Positions 46,907 through 59,714 of a stretch of DNA of 64,000 nucleotides are shown here, in pieces. The stretch lies in assembly GCF_000204055.1 (NCBI RefSeq), contig NW_006768826.1, positions 1,626 through 65,625 of the forward strand. Direction: 5' to 3'. How positions within the stretch are numbered: position 1 is the stretch's first letter; each line of letters begins with the position of its first letter. The stretch is from Melampsora larici-populina 98AG31 (Eukaryota; Basidiomycota; Pucciniomycetes; Pucciniales; Melampsoraceae). The position numbers and the translations under genes are program-made. The notes beneath the pieces were generated by a model. The model did no database searches. It had not been told where the DNA came from and worked only from the letters and a program-made list of their open reading frames with translations.

Positions 46907-47212
46907 CCTCATTGGCGGCAGAGCCGCCCCTTCTCAGTTGTTTTTAATCCCAATCTCAAACTCAACTTGTAATTGATATTTCTTTATATACAAAATAATT
47001 TTGTGACTGCATCACTTGGACCGCATTACGGCAATATTTGTTCCATTTCAATACCCACTTCAATAAGCTTTTGCAGTCTAATAGTAAGTAGTTGCTCCTA
47101 CAGGCACAATTGTTTCCCATGTTTGATACCATCTTGTAATTCATATCAATGGTAATACATGAGTGTCAGCCAAGGTCTGGATCCATGATTTGAAGGAGAG
47201 TAAAATCCCATA

Positions 47213-47595
47213 CACTGCCAGCATTAAATAGGTTCCCTGGTCGGAACATGACCTAGGCTGGGAATATCATTGAGAGAAGAATGGAGCATCAAATCATCTT
47301 GCACTGCACATCTGAGCCATAAAGCATACACTACATATGTGCAAACATCTGAGTAAATCCTTAGCTATCAGCTACATACAGGTCTGCTCAGTTATCTGCT
47401 CATCTAGATAAAAAAATCATGTGTAATACATGCTGTAACTTTGTTCAGATTGAGAAACACATTTCAAAATATTGACTACATATATCACAATGGCTACTCA
47501 GGAAATATTCATGGAACTGTGTAACAGTAGCAGAATGGGAATCTGATCACTAGGACCCATATTCCCATCTGGGAACCTCTTTAATGCTGGCAGTG
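47213..47595. mobile_element. CACTA-type MITE, 383 bp, ATA target duplication
   Basis: The left end CACTGCCAGCATTAAATAGG and the right end (complement CACTGCCAGCATTAAAGAGG) form an inverted repeat of about 25 bp. Flanks are ATA at 47210-47212 and ATA at 47596-47598. It has no coding capacity. The ends start CACTG like the 183-bp MITE but then differ, so it is a separate family. Confidence 0.75.
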
Positions 47596-47598
47596 ATA

Positions 47599-50500
47599 CA
47601 AATAACTCAGCTTGTGTGATGGCAATCAATACCATAGCCTTAGAAAGCTTTGGCAACATCTGGGTCATTCACACTTTGGGTTTCTGGAAATCTGAGGAAC
47701 ACTTTTTAAGCTCCTTGGAAAATTGACAGAAATGATATTTGTATAACATAAATCTGGAGGTACATCCAATTCTATGCTGGAAAGTCACACATTTGTCCTT
47801 GCAATCTCAGGTGTCTGGAAACCCAGGTCAAAACTGCACTGCAAGAGATTTTGGTTGTGGTAAGTCTGGAGATATATGATAGTATGTACGACTCAGATAA
47901 ATCAACAGCTAACTCAAAGGGTTTTCCTGTACCTTTTCTTCTTCCCAGCCTGCCAGGGCTTCAATTTCCAGTCAACCATTGCATTTTGACATCATAAATC
48001 CAAGTCCAGAAAATGGCTCAATGAAGAATATAAGATCCTGGGATAAAAAACAAAAAACTCTATAAGCTCATTCAAAACAACTCTAACCTTATTTGATCCA
48101 AATATTGATGACTCCAAAGCTATTCTAAAATTTGATTCTTTTCCAGATCATTTGGAGTTCAAATATCAATACATTCTTCATTTAACTTCCAGCAAGTGCA
48201 AATTTGCTTAAGTAGATCTTTTGTATGAATTTCATTTCTCAAACTCTAAATTGTTACCATGTTCAATTTGATGCCCACTTACTTCTCTCTCTTTTATAAT
48301 TCTTTATCTGGAAAGAATTCTAATTGTTTGCACCAATCCTTCCTCATAACTATCCATTCATGTACCTTTCCACTTTTCACATTCATATATGTCAATTGAA
48401 TTCACCTGTTGATTAAATTGATCTAAATCATTTCATTTGATTGATACAGTGCCAACATGAATCAGATTACTCAAATTGTTGTCCTGATCTCCATGAGTGC
48501 ATCTAACCACGCTTCAATAATATCTTGCATCATCCTCTAAGTTTGATCAATTTCCTTGAGTTTGGTTGATTTTAAAAATTTATCTATACCCAAAATTTCA
48601 TATTTCAGTTGAAGAATTGATTGACATTGATAGCTTTTGATACTGGGCTTTAGGTCTTCCACTCTTAGAATGAGTTCATCTTTTCCACTTTGTTGATTAG
48701 GATATAGCTTGATTGATTGTTCAATTGCGATGATTTCAGCAATCAGTATTGGAATTCTGAACTTGAAGTTGAAGTTCAATGGTGTGCCTTTTATCAATAG
48801 GTGATTTGGGTTAAGGTAGACTATAAGGGGATCATGGGTTTGAAATTGTTATTCTCAGGAGTAGGTTCCAACCCAAAGTGTTGATTCAACGTGATTTGAT
48901 CTTTTCAATTATAGATTGGGAATATATCAACCTTTTTTTATGATGATTGTTGGCCAATCAAGTTCTGTTCAGTTGGTTGATTGAATTTGGATGTGGTTGT
49001 AAATGTTTAGATGGTCAGTGAGAATTCTGAGACTTCTGTCTGAATATGTGCAAGAAAATTATGATTACATTTGTATTCTTGAATTCAGTTAAGAAAAAGG
49101 GTTACCTAACCTCTGGTGATGATTCTTTGAGATGCTTTATCAGCCATAGTATTGCTAATCAACGGTCAGATTTGATTGATTTTAAGATACAATAGGTGAT
49201 GAATAATACACTTATATCAGTCAACAAAGCAAATTTGAATTAGCTTCAAATCTCATACTGCTTATAAACTACCAAGATTAGACTACATCTAGTTGTATTC
49301 TCCTGAGCTTGAAGCTGGGGATTTCTCCAATTTAGAGTTTGTTCCTTGTAATCATCATGTTTAGATTGATATTTAACAGCTAATCTGTTCCTGATTTCAA
49401 GAACACTTTCAGCAAATGAATCAATTAATTGTATGGAATCAAAATCTGATCATTATAAAGTCTAATCAACAGTGTAAATCGACTTCAAATTACACTTACT
49501 GTTCAACAATAATTGCTGAGATAAAATAATAATTGAAGTCAAAATCACTTGTAGAGTAAACAGATAGATTTTGATTGAGCAAAAGGCTTCTTGTTGATCA
49601 ATGGAACACTTGATCCATACCAATAAGATGCTCAATTTTAATCAAGGAAAAGGCTTGATTTTAATTCTGATCGATGGAAGGCTTGATCCATATCAATAAG
49701 ATGATTGATTTTAATCAAGGAAAAGGCTTGATTTTAATTTTGATCAATGGAAGGCTTGATTCATATCAATAAGATGATTGATTTTAATCAAGGAAAAGGC
49801 TTGATTTTAATTGAGTGCAAGGTGTGATGTGGGTCAATAACAAGACTTGATTTCAATTGAGTAAAAGTCCCAATTTTGAGGGTATAAGAAGATTGAATGT
49901 AATAGAGTAGATAGCTTGGTTTGGATCAAGTGAACAGCTTTATTTGAGTCAATGAGAAAGCCTGATTTCAATCGAGTGAAAAGCTTGATCTTGAAAGATT
50001 GATTGTGATCGAGTGAAAAGGGTGATTTGGATTAAGTGAAAGGCTTGAATCAAGTTGAGAACAGAGCATGAATTTGATCGAGTGGAAAGTTGATTTTCTT
50101 TGGGTAAAAAAGTTGACTTTGCTCCATGAAAAGATTGATGTTGATCTTGTCTGTTTGTTTGGGAGTAAGGGGCTTTGAACATCCTGAAAGTCAATTGATG
50201 ATTAGTTCCATTGAATCTGAAACCTGCAATTGATGTCAGCAAAGAGTGTCAGTGGAAGTGGAAGATTAACTCAACTGGAGTTGGCTTTGATGGATACGAT
50301 TCATCACAAACTGCTACTAATGTCCTAATTTGATAAGTTGAGTTGACAGGATGGGCTGAAGATTTTGAAACTTGTTAATAAATTGAGATGGATAATCTCA
50401 TTGAAGACAAAGGAGATGATCAATTACAACTGTACTTGCTGATTTTGTCATTCTTTGTTGGTTTGGATGATCCTGATATTTGACCATGACCGAATTCTAG

Positions 50501-51441
50501 ATTTCAAATGTTTATTTAAACAATGCCAACATGAACCAGTTATCAGACACTCTCCTAAGCTGAATACCTTCGAAAAAAGCTCGGTTTGAAACTGACTTGA
50601 ACTATCACTACCCGAAAAGTAACATATTCCGGGCGGATCAGGTCTGGATCTGAATATACATAGGGTCTGTCACAGATTAGGTAAAGGCATCTCGATTCTG
50701 TTCTTTTGTTCACACTATGTTTTGTATGCCATGATATGACTAGTGATCCACTACTTAATGCCCCTTCAGGGTGAGACAAAGATAAATCTTGTACTATAGA
50801 AGACGAGAATATTCGGGTATAATCAATCAGTGTTGTACAGTTAAATATATACAGTTTTTGAGTGCAAAATGAATGAGATTCATTACACGAGTAAGACTCT
50901 CGATAAGTCTTCAGTATTCGCAATTCACTGGAGATAAACAGTGACCACGACTTCAAGTAATAACGCCTTCAAGATCAACAGTACTACGACTTCGGAGGAC
51001 CCTTTGATGATGAAGGCCAAGTTTAGTCATCGTCTCCATGTCCCCATCCTCCGTGCAGCAACTCGCCAACCGATCCACAAACATAATTTTACAAATACCC
51101 CCATCTCGGCAATCATTTTATCACTCAACTCTTACGGTGCATTCCTCCCCTTGATCAGTGAATCTGTTTCGACTTTTAGAAAGATCCCGTATAAGTAAGT
51201 CTATCACATCATAATATGCTAAGTTCTCTATTTATGATATGGTCATCAATGCCATTCGGTTCATTCTTTCATATCAGATAACCTGATATCACTTTATTGT
51301 AACTCGAGTTTAACAAATCATACTCCTTTTCTTCTCTGTATAAGTCCTGAATCTTTGTGTGATCAAAACTCTGACTTGTTTATCTTTTCCCAATCCCTGT
51401 TTGCCTTAATTAGTTCATCACATACAAACCTTTGTGTCAAT
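47599..51441. other. AT-rich gene-poor region
   Basis: No ORF with recognisable content. Short ORFs at 48537-48797 and 50555-50956 have no motif. A C/T-rich leader-like stretch at 50941-51200 contains an 85-codon ORF of unknown meaning, upstream of the coiled-coil gene at 51442. The phrase tgccaacatgaa.cag occurs near 48452 and 50524, but no flanking homology supports an LTR. Confidence 0.4.
49590..50090. repeat. Diverged tandem repeats with aaggcttgattttaat core
   Basis: About three good units of roughly 75 bp (aaaaggcttgattttaatt, tgatcaatggaaggcttgat, atatcaataagatgattgat) occur at 49590-49810. They are followed by shorter, more diverged variants to about 50090 (gattgtgatcgagtgaaaag). No coding signal. 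Confidence 0.65.
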
Positions 51442-53278
51442 ATGTTGGATTCAAGCAGTCGAGGTACCTCCAACAATGTTTTCGACCCCAGCAACCCCTC
51501 TAACAATAAGCAAGCGATGCTTGACTGGCTCCGTATCAACCACCCAATGACACCTATAAAGTCGAACGCCAACAAAGCAGAGGTAGCAAAGATTGTACGA
51601 GAACAACAACCTCAATGTAAGTCTAAGCCCAGAATCTAATGTTTTTCTCTTGTTGTATGTTTTCTTGTCACTAATTATTGACTTGTTATCACGGTCTGCA
51701 TAATTCTAGTCTTTCCGAACCCATCTTCAGACGCCCCAGCTCAATTTATCGCACAAGATATCAAACCTCAGTATCCTTCTCTCAAAAATCTTCCAGCATC
51801 TTCTCTCATGAATTCTCAATTGGCTGATCAAAGTGGACAAATGGCAAAGCGTGCTGCATCCCAGGACTTAGTTCCTGATAATCCACAAAAGCGAATTGGA
51901 ATTGGTAAGTCTTACAATTTTGCGACTTATCTTGTCCACCTGATATATCAACTACATCCTATGTATTTTGGTATCTTGATTCTAGATCCCGATGTAAAGG
52001 TTTCTGGTAAGACACGCCCTGTTTCCAAGTTGACCAAAAAGAAAACAGTGGGTCAACAAAAGGTATGATCTATCTTTGTGTGTTTGTTTGGTTTTTGAAG
52101 GATTATGGCTGATTCCGAGGTTTCTTTTTAGTCTTCAAGCCGACTCAAGCCGTCAAAGACAATGCCTGGTCCGCCTAATTCAGAGTTACCAACTTCCACA
52201 AAAAATTCTAAACCTTCAATGCAATCAGGAACAATCCTTCCCGATTGGCGTCACGGTGCATCCATCTCTTCCTCAAAAACGTCTTCGCTATCCGATGTCA
52301 GCAATCAAGAAGAAAGACAAGAGCTCGAAGCGCTCAAGAAGTCAATCTTTTCACCCCCAGTCAATCAAGTAATTACAGTGTCACAAGCTTCAAAGTTCAA
52401 AACATCCCAAACCGACTCGGAATCAGCCATGGCAAATCCTTTTTTTGAAACTCACACTAGCAAACGAGTTGCTGATTCGATTGGACCGAAAACTCCAAAC
52501 AAAACCAACGCCAAAGGTGATCTGAAACACACTCCATGTGTTCCTGAAGACATGGATCTCATTCATTTTTCCGATACAGAAGTGTTTGAAGTTGGCAATC
52601 TGGGTTTGTCACAAACATCATGTAGTTATGTCTTTCTTATTTTCATGTAATGTTATTTTTTTGAGAACATCACAGTGATCGGGCGAGATATTCCAGCAAT
52701 TGATATCGAAACAAACCATATTTCCCCAAAGAAGAAATCGGGTGTAGATGTCTTCCGAGAGGAACAGCAACGAGAAGAAAAAGGTCAGCTCTCCCAAGGA
52801 CTCGCTTTGATATACTTCTAGTTGTCTAATTTGATCCAGTGTAGTTCGAACATTGGAGGAAAGAATTGTCAAGCTTGAAACCTCACTGGGTGCAATCGAC
52901 AAGAGCCTCAATAAACAGCTATTCGAAGATTTGCAAAAGCCTCAAGTAGATGGTAAGTTTTTCTCCTTGTTGATTGCAGCGATTCAAGTCTAGCTGACTA
53001 CCATCATCTAATCTCCAGCCAGTGTCATCACCCACCATTCATCTCTCCTTGAGCAAGCCAGGGAAACAATTGATTCACTTGAGTCAAAGGTTGCCACTCT
53101 GGAAGTCCGAGTAACTGAATTCCAACACAATCTAGACTCTGCTCATGGAAAAATCAAAGCTCACGAGCAAATAATCCGAACGCTTTTAGAAGGATGCGAA
53201 AGCAATATGGAGGAAGAATATGATTCTGATTCTGACGATGAAGAACTCGATCACGACAGCAACAAATCTAGTGACTGA
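51442..53278 (+). CDS. Coiled-coil protein with SAP/HeH-like N-terminus, intact seven-exon gene
   Basis: Exons 51442-51616, 51710-51904, 51986-52062, 52132-52603, 52676-52783, 52845-52952 and 53019-53278 join to 1395 bp (464 residues) with no stop and GT-AG introns. Residues 25-58 (KQAMLDWLRINHPMTPIKSNANKAEVAKIVREQQ, two short helices with Trp-Leu and basic residues) resemble SAP/HeH nucleic-acid-binding folds; this is inference. The middle is Ser/Lys-rich and disordered (VSKLTKKKTVGQQK). The C-terminal third is a coiled coil (LEERIVKLETSLGAIDKSLNKQL, then ETIDSLESKVATLEVRVTEF) with an acidic tail. Function unknown. Possible DNA-binding companion of a transposon, by analogy with the gene at 56964. 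Confidence 0.65.
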
Positions 53279-53946
53279 TCTAATCATTCAACCAAGGTAG
53301 TTTTAATTATGTTTCTTTTGCTCAATATTTATCTTCATCCCATTGACAAAGTCAATTCCAAAAAAACACCCCACCTTATCAAGTATACTCTATCTCTCAG
53401 TTATACTTAAGTATGTATATGTTAGATTTTGCCTTTGCATTGCTCAAATTTCCCTTATGATCGGAAATGTATGAAATATTTGTTTTAGTCTTGATTCACA
53501 TATTAGTAAGATTTGATGTCAGAATAATGATCCACATCTCTTTCTACTGATCATCGGCTTGTGAGTGAGATCAAATATTTCCCCCGGGGATATATTAATG
53601 AGAGATCTGTATACTTATATACATATATCATCTCTGTATACTTATATAAATATATCACCGGCCAATCAAGTCTTGTCAAGGCTGATCAGATATAATCAGG
53701 TTTCAGAACATCCTATGTATGAAGTTTGTATGGCTTCAAATACGCATATTCCATTTTCACTCTTAACACCCGGAGATCTCTGAAGGGTTCTGAATGTGCC
53801 TTGTTTTCACCACTGTGAAGCCTTATGAATGTGTTTTAATGTAGATCTTCCTAAATAGTCCGTTCAATCACCTTTTTTTGATCAAGAAATAAGTTTGTCT
53901 TTATTTTTAACACGATTCAAGATTTTCTTCTATATTTTGTCTATCT

Positions 53947-54991
53947 ATGGGACCCTTAAAGTCAGACAGATATATTATGGCGCCTATCATGGCTCCATTC
54001 AAGGATGCATGGGTAAGTCACTCAATTCAAATTTGTGTCAAATGCAACAAAGATCTCCAATCGGAGGTAGGGTATTGTTGACCGACCACAAACTACTGCG
54101 CGTTTGCAGATCAGAGAACCAGAGGTTGCTTGAACAACCTTCCAGTGCGTACATAAGATGTCTGGTTTTAACCGGTGAGGGTTTCCGTCTTTTCAAACAC
54201 ACTCTTCCATCTATACTTTCATTTCCCTGGCCTTCATTTTCATTGATCTGATCATTTCGTGATTCCCGATATCAAATGAAAAGAGACAGGGCAAAATCTC
54301 CTTTGATGAAAGAAGAAAGTTGGTTCTATGGTCTGACTCTAACTCTCAGGAATGATATAGTCATGTCTAATCTTTTGATCATATCTCATTAATAATTCAG
54401 CCGAGATGTTGAAACATGAAGTCGCTACTCTCAAGGCTACACTTCGAGACGCGGAGCACATGATTACTTCGCAAAGTGAGTCTCTCGTGATGATTGGCCG
54501 TCGCATTATCAGGTCGTTCCAGCTTGCTTACCTTGGTGATTCAGTTGAGCAGGTTAATACTCTCATGGCTCAACTTCAAGAGATGGACACGAAGGTTGCA
54601 GTGCAAAGTAAGTCTGTAGTCCTATTCCGCCGTCACACAATACTTTCGTTCCAGCTCGCTGATGGAGGATTCAGATGGGGAGCTTCATCGCACCATCCCC
54701 GCCGTTTCCTTACTCATCAAAGAGCACGGCGAACTTCAACATCGGCTCGAAGTTGTAGAAGCCTCAACATCTGATTTAACCGAGATGCATGACTTGGATA
54801 TCCAAATATACAGAGCGCACGAGATGGCTATTCACAAAATTGCCATCGCCTCTCCACTCACCCGACATGTTAATGTCCATGACGAGATGGAGATGTATAC
54901 CGATGAGCGTTATTACGAGTATGGTGAACATCGTGATGACCCTCCTGGAAACAATAGTACTACCGTATCAGATCCACAAGCTGGGATGTGA
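53947..54991 (+). CDS. Small coiled-coil protein with very short exons
   Basis: ATG at 53947 opens MGPLKSDRYIMAPIMAPFKDAW. After one or two tiny exons whose borders are uncertain (about 54053-54160), clear exons read EMLKHEVATLKATLRDAEHMITSQ (54403-54476), EQVNTLMAQLQEMDTKVAVQ (54545-54604) and, from 54680 to 54991, GELHRTIPAVSLLIKEHGELQHRLEVVEAS to a TGA. The intron-exon edges repeat a pattern: each coiled-coil exon ends caa a|gtRag. The protein is largely coiled coil with an acidic C-terminus. It could be a relative or a split 3' half of the gene just upstream, 670 bp away. Function unknown. Confidence 0.5.
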
Positions 54992-55562
54992 GGTTATTCA
55001 TAAGATCTCAGCAAGAAACTCTTGACGATATCAATTCACTAATCCCATTTGAAAGATCAAAAGTTATTTCATTATTAATTTGTGTGACTTATAACTATAC
55101 TCGTTGGGATTGTCACTTTTTCTGTTGTTTTTTTCTCATGATCAACTAATTATGATGATCACATTCTATTAGTGACAAACATGCAGTTGTTATTCTTACA
55201 ATTTGTCCAATCTCAAGGTCAAAAATGGCGGAAACTCTACTCCCTTTGATGTTTTTGATCAAAAAGGTAGTCATGAATGTCTTGACTTTGTTTCTCTCGT
55301 ACTTGATGTAAAGTCCATTCCTAAATACAAATCACCATAATTAGCGATGTATGGGAAACGGGGTGGTGGAGGAGTTGCAAGAAAAACCTGATGACCAAAT
55401 TTGTAACCAAATCTGTTACCGAATCCGTACTGAAAATATGTAACCAAATCCGTAACCAAATCCGTACTGATAAGGGAGTTAAACAGATAGTAAGTAATTG
55501 TTAACAGACTTGAGAAGTTTGAGTAATCAAATTTCAGATTAGATAATTTTAAAGCAACATCC
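54992..55562. other. Gene-free interval
   Basis: AT-rich with a short run of ccaaatccgtaaccaaatcc-type repeats at 55395-55470. No gene seen. Confidence 0.45.
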
Positions 55563-55627
55563 TTCACTCACCATACCATTGTCAAACAAAGCGGCCATGG
55601 AAACAAGTCAAAGGAATCTTTTACCTA
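55563..55627 (+). repeat. 65-bp direct repeat, left copy
   Basis: ttcactcaccataccattgt...cttttaccta is identical to 56701-56765. It lies directly against the left end of the 1-kb foldback element, while the right copy is 66 bp beyond the element's right end. It is far longer than a target-site duplication. Confidence 0.9.
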
Positions 55628-56634
55628 AGCTGGCAAGGGTCAGAAAAATATGAAAAAATAATGGGAGGGGCCTTTGATGCATTCCGATTGTCTGGCATAT
55701 TTTTTCATATTTTTAAAACCACAATGCATATAACACTACACAAAATATAATATCTTCTGGGCAGAAAATATAAAAACCAACAAACAGTGATATTGAGCAG
55801 TCTTGGAGAGAGACAAAAATACACAAAAATATGCATATTGTTCCTATGGCTGAGACCTTGGATTTGAGTATTTTTTTGTTTCTTTAGTGTGAGAATTGTT
55901 GATTGTACTAACAAAAAACCTCCAGGATTGTTAGATTACAACCTGTAACAGACATTGGAGGGCATAATTTGAATTCAACAATCCCTTATATCTTTGTCAA
56001 TTCTTGGTCAAACCACTTGATTTTTTGTTCATTGGAAAGCCAAACTCTGTGACTATATCTTTCATTGAGACAAAAAACCTGCATCTAATCCCAAAGAATA
56101 TCTATGTGGCTATATAGGAAATTGTTTTGGAGACAAATAGGCTCTTTTGTAGCGGAGCTACAGATTTGTTGCATTAACATGAAATTCAAATGCATTTCAT
56201 GGCTTCCTAATCAGCTAACTATCAAGTGTTTTGACCCAGAATTGCAAAATATATGAGGGATATAGAATTCCAGATATCCCCTTGTCACCCCTTGGCAAAA
56301 TTCCAATCTGTGTTACAGGTTGTAATCTGAGAAACTTGTAGGTCTTTTGTTAGTACAATCAACAACATGCACACTAAAAAAACAAAAAAATACTCAAATC
56401 CAAGGTCTCAGCCATAGGAACAATATGCATATTTTTGTGTATTTTTGTCTCTCTCCAAGACTGCTCAATATCACTGTTTGTTGGTTTTTATATTTTCTGC
56501 CCAGAAGATATTATATTTTGTGTAGTGTTATATGCATTGTGGTTTTAAAAATATGAAAAAATATGCCAGACAATCGGAATGCATCAAAGGGCCCTCCCAT
56601 TATTTTTTCATATTTTTCTGACCCTTGCCAGCTT
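55627..56634. mobile_element. Foldback element, 1008 bp, with long inverted arms
   Basis: The left end starts AAGCTGGCAAGGGTCAGAAA and the right end is its complement. The outer 300 bp of each arm are nearly identical, giving mirrored 69-codon ORFs at 55705-55914 and 56347-56556 that differ in two residues. Weaker inverted homology continues inwards to about 56020 and 56230, leaving a centre of about 200 bp. No transposase is encoded and no simple target duplication is visible. The mirrored ORFs are probably by-products of the inverted structure, not genes. Confidence 0.8.
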
Positions 56635-56700
56635 CGCTATAATTTTCTATGTCTACTCAATTTTCTAAACTCCACGGTAAATTTGCAATTTGGCGCAGTG

Positions 56701-56765
56701 TTCACTCACCATACCATTGTCAAACAAAGCGGCCATGGAAACAAGTCAAAGGAATCTTTTACCTA
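56701..56765 (+). repeat. 65-bp direct repeat, right copy
   Basis: Identical to 55563-55627. Between the foldback element end (56634) and this copy lie 66 bp (cgctataattttctatgtct...) that are absent on the left side. Confidence 0.9.
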
Positions 56766-56963
56766 TACCTCATCTATACGACCAAGTTGTTCAACAAAGG
56801 ATCATGTTTTTTATGGCCACCTTACGCAGACATACATTAGAGAATATTCAATGTCGACTTTCAAAGACCATCAAGATAAAACAATCACTTACTTCGTTTA
56901 TCAATTTAATTAGATGTTAAATACCATTTTTGATAGATAGTATTTCACTCCTTCCTTGTTTCA

Positions 56964-59614
56964 ATGTCACATAACCCTGATCCAGAATCCAATGTCCGTA
57001 AACTACGTACTCGCTCATCTGCTCTCAGATCTCAAACCCACGACCAACCCCACGACCAAGCTCAGGAGACCAGTACTGTCAACAGCGAACAAAGTGCAAA
57101 AAAAACTTCGAGAAAACGAAAGCCCAGTTCTTCTAGTGTTCAAGATTGTTAGTTTTCAATTGAAAATCCATGTCCAAAACTCTGAAATCTGATTGGTGGT
57201 TTCGTCTATGTTCAATCAATATATCAAGTTTTGCGCGGTTCAGAACAGCTGGATAGACCAAAAGAACCACGTTCGATTAAATTACGATTGGGCGACAAGG
57301 TCAATCGTGATGAGTTATTAGGCCTTCTTGATCAGCAGGTAACAACAAAAAGAACTCGCCTGCCGAACAGAACCTTACCAAAACGTCCAAAACGGGAAAC
57401 GAAGAAGAAGATTCACAATGAAGCGACCAATTCCAAACAAGCAGGACTCAAGAAATTCGACACATCCTCGGGTGTTGACGCTGACGGGTTCAGCCGCTAT
57501 AGGAATGAGGAACTCGTGGCTATGCTTAGAGACGTTGGGCTTGATATGGCAGGGAAAGACCGAGAAATCCTGATTCAGAACTGCAAATATTATGAAGATC
57601 TGCGTAAGCCCTACAGAAAGTTCATGATCCAAGCGTTTCGATTTCATACTTTTGCTGATTGGCTTTGATTGTAGTCTTACCACCTTCAGCTTTGCCCAAT
57701 ACACATGCTATCATAGCAGAGTCTACCCATAACGAGATCGCTGTTTCGCCTGGATATCAATTCAATTTAGAGTCCACCCATGATGACATCGATTCTTCGC
57801 CTGGATATCAATTTGATTTCCATGTCAGTAAACCCAAGGCGAACCCAATAATAGCATCGACATCAACTCTTCCAAGCATCAAGCGTGGGACGTTGAGATT
57901 TCCCCGGCCTCCTCCAACACAGCTGTTTCCACAAGAATCATCACTAAACAGAAAAGGGAAGGGAAAGCAAAAGTTAGTTGAAGAATCAGAGAGCGATTGG
58001 ATTCCCGAAAACGAAAACGGGAAAGACATTGAGACTGAAGACAAAAACATGGACAGATCAAATTCAAACGAACTGCCTAATTCTCCAGAACCGATGGATA
58101 AGTCGTCTGAAAACAAGACCAATAAATCAAAGTCGACATCAGCTTTTCAACCTACTTCAATCTTGGAAGAAGAGGTCGGAGAAGATTCTGAAGTTGAAAG
58201 TGTTCGGTTCGACAAGCAATCCTCCAATATTGATCCCCAGGCCGACCTTTATTTGAAGTTAAAAAGGACTGTTGAACAGAATACACAAAATATCATTAAA
58301 TTGACTGATTTGTTATCGAAAGCAAATGTTAGAATTGAAGATCTTACCGAGGAATTGAACACGCTGGCCGATGTTCTCAAAAGACAGGTTTGTGATGGCA
58401 CAAAAAATCGATCTAAAGATAGCAAAATTCGAGGTGGTAGAACTTCTGTGCGTATCTTTGACTTGGGTTTGATAAAGTCTGATCATGAGATCTTGCTAAT
58501 ATTTACGTATCTTTAGGCTCGAATCCGGTTTCATGTTGAAACTCTTTTTGGCCAAAAACTTGATGTTATCCCACCTCCAGCCACCTCTTCGGAAAAGGAA
58601 GCCTGGGATTACGAGCGGGACATTGGTTCAATAGAAATTGATCCAACCTTTCATAGCGATGACAATGAGGACGGACCTGGACACCCGGATGCGTCATCTC
58701 AACAGCTATCTATCATGCGCCAGATGCTGAAAGCTGCTGGAATATCAAGTTTTCGTCCTGACCTGGGACAAGCACCAACATCATCTGAGAATCGGTGGTT
58801 ATGGGATATTGCATTCAAGATTTTTCTGAAACTGGTTGAGGTGGGCGAGTACACCGGAATCTTACTCGATGCGGACAATCGTGACTACATCAAAAAGTGT
58901 TTTGATTCACACATTCAATCCTTGATGAAAAGGTTGTTATCTCATCATTTTTGACATTCATCTGAACAGTCTTTGACAGTGTGTGTCCAATGGCTTCCCA
59001 CAGATTTCGCCAAAGGTCTTGGCCTCATGACAGGAAGGTTAGTATTGCTGAGAAGACCAGACGGAATTCAAGAAGAGATACTGTGAGTTCTGAGATTCTC
59101 AAGAATGTGATGAGGTTCATTTATTGACAAACAACTTGATCTACGATCTCAGCTTATAACATTACGGACAAAGATCCTGGTACAAGAAGAGATCTTTCCC
59201 CTTTTGGCACTTGTAGGAACTACCTGTAGTGATGACGAAACGGACCCTGAATCCGAATTGACAAACAGTACGCCTAAAAGGATCAAGCTACCCTGTCTCG
59301 TACGAAAACTGCCCTGGCGCAGTTCCGAGCTCGAAGAGATCTGGATTCTAGTTGATCAGGTGAAAGAAAGGTTTGAGAAAAGCCTCCCAGGTAGCAACAG
59401 TAGTGGCTCTCCAGGACGTGCTCGTCGACCTCGCCTTCGCGGAAGAAATCCTGTTTTCAGCTCGATAAACCCACCGGGGGGCTTATCAAAAGACTGCTTT
59501 TTACAGTCATGGGTAGATAAGTTGAGCCCAATGGAGAAACTCGCCTTGGAGATCAACCCTCTTCCAATTTTGCCAAGCATAAAACTCAAGTTGGAAAAGC
59601 TTCTCGAATTGTAA
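56964..59614 (+). CDS. Companion gene of a CACTA-like element (SAP-like, coiled coil), intact
   Basis: Exons 56964-57147, 57229-57603, 57675-58447, 58517-58932, 59004-59082 and 59153-59614 join to 2289 bp (762 residues) without a stop. N-terminus basic and Ser-rich (KKTSRKRKPSSSS); YRNEELVAMLRDVGLDMAGKDREILIQNC resembles a SAP DNA-binding helix pair; then an acidic disordered stretch; a coiled coil (LKRTVEQNTQNIIKLTDLLSKANVRIEDL); WLWDIAFKIFLKLVEVGEY; FRQRSWP...RRNSRRDT; GTTCSDDETD; LPWRSSELEEIWILVDQ; and SWVDKLSPMEKLALEINPLP. I associate this C-terminal order with a large uncharacterised family common in basidiomycetes. It ends 100 bp from the convergent Tnp2 gene, suggesting one transposon. 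A TnpA-like DNA-binding role is inferred, not shown. Confidence 0.75.
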
Positions 59615-59714
59615 TGCATCTAGATTTCTGACATTCATTTAGTCAACAAGCTTTATTGTAGGATAGTTTATGTACAAGAAGCGGAATGAAATTCATAGCT
59701 TTACATCCGTGAAA

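Noticed and set aside
48440..50540. Possible LTR pair from tgccaacatgaa similarity near 48452 and 50524
   Set aside because: The match is short, there is no TG...CA frame and no retrotransposon coding between them.
55705..56556. Mirrored 69-codon ORFs on opposite strands that look like a duplicated small protein
   Set aside because: They lie in the inverted arms of the foldback element; their similarity is explained by the DNA structure, and there is no start context, conserved domain or independent evidence of coding.
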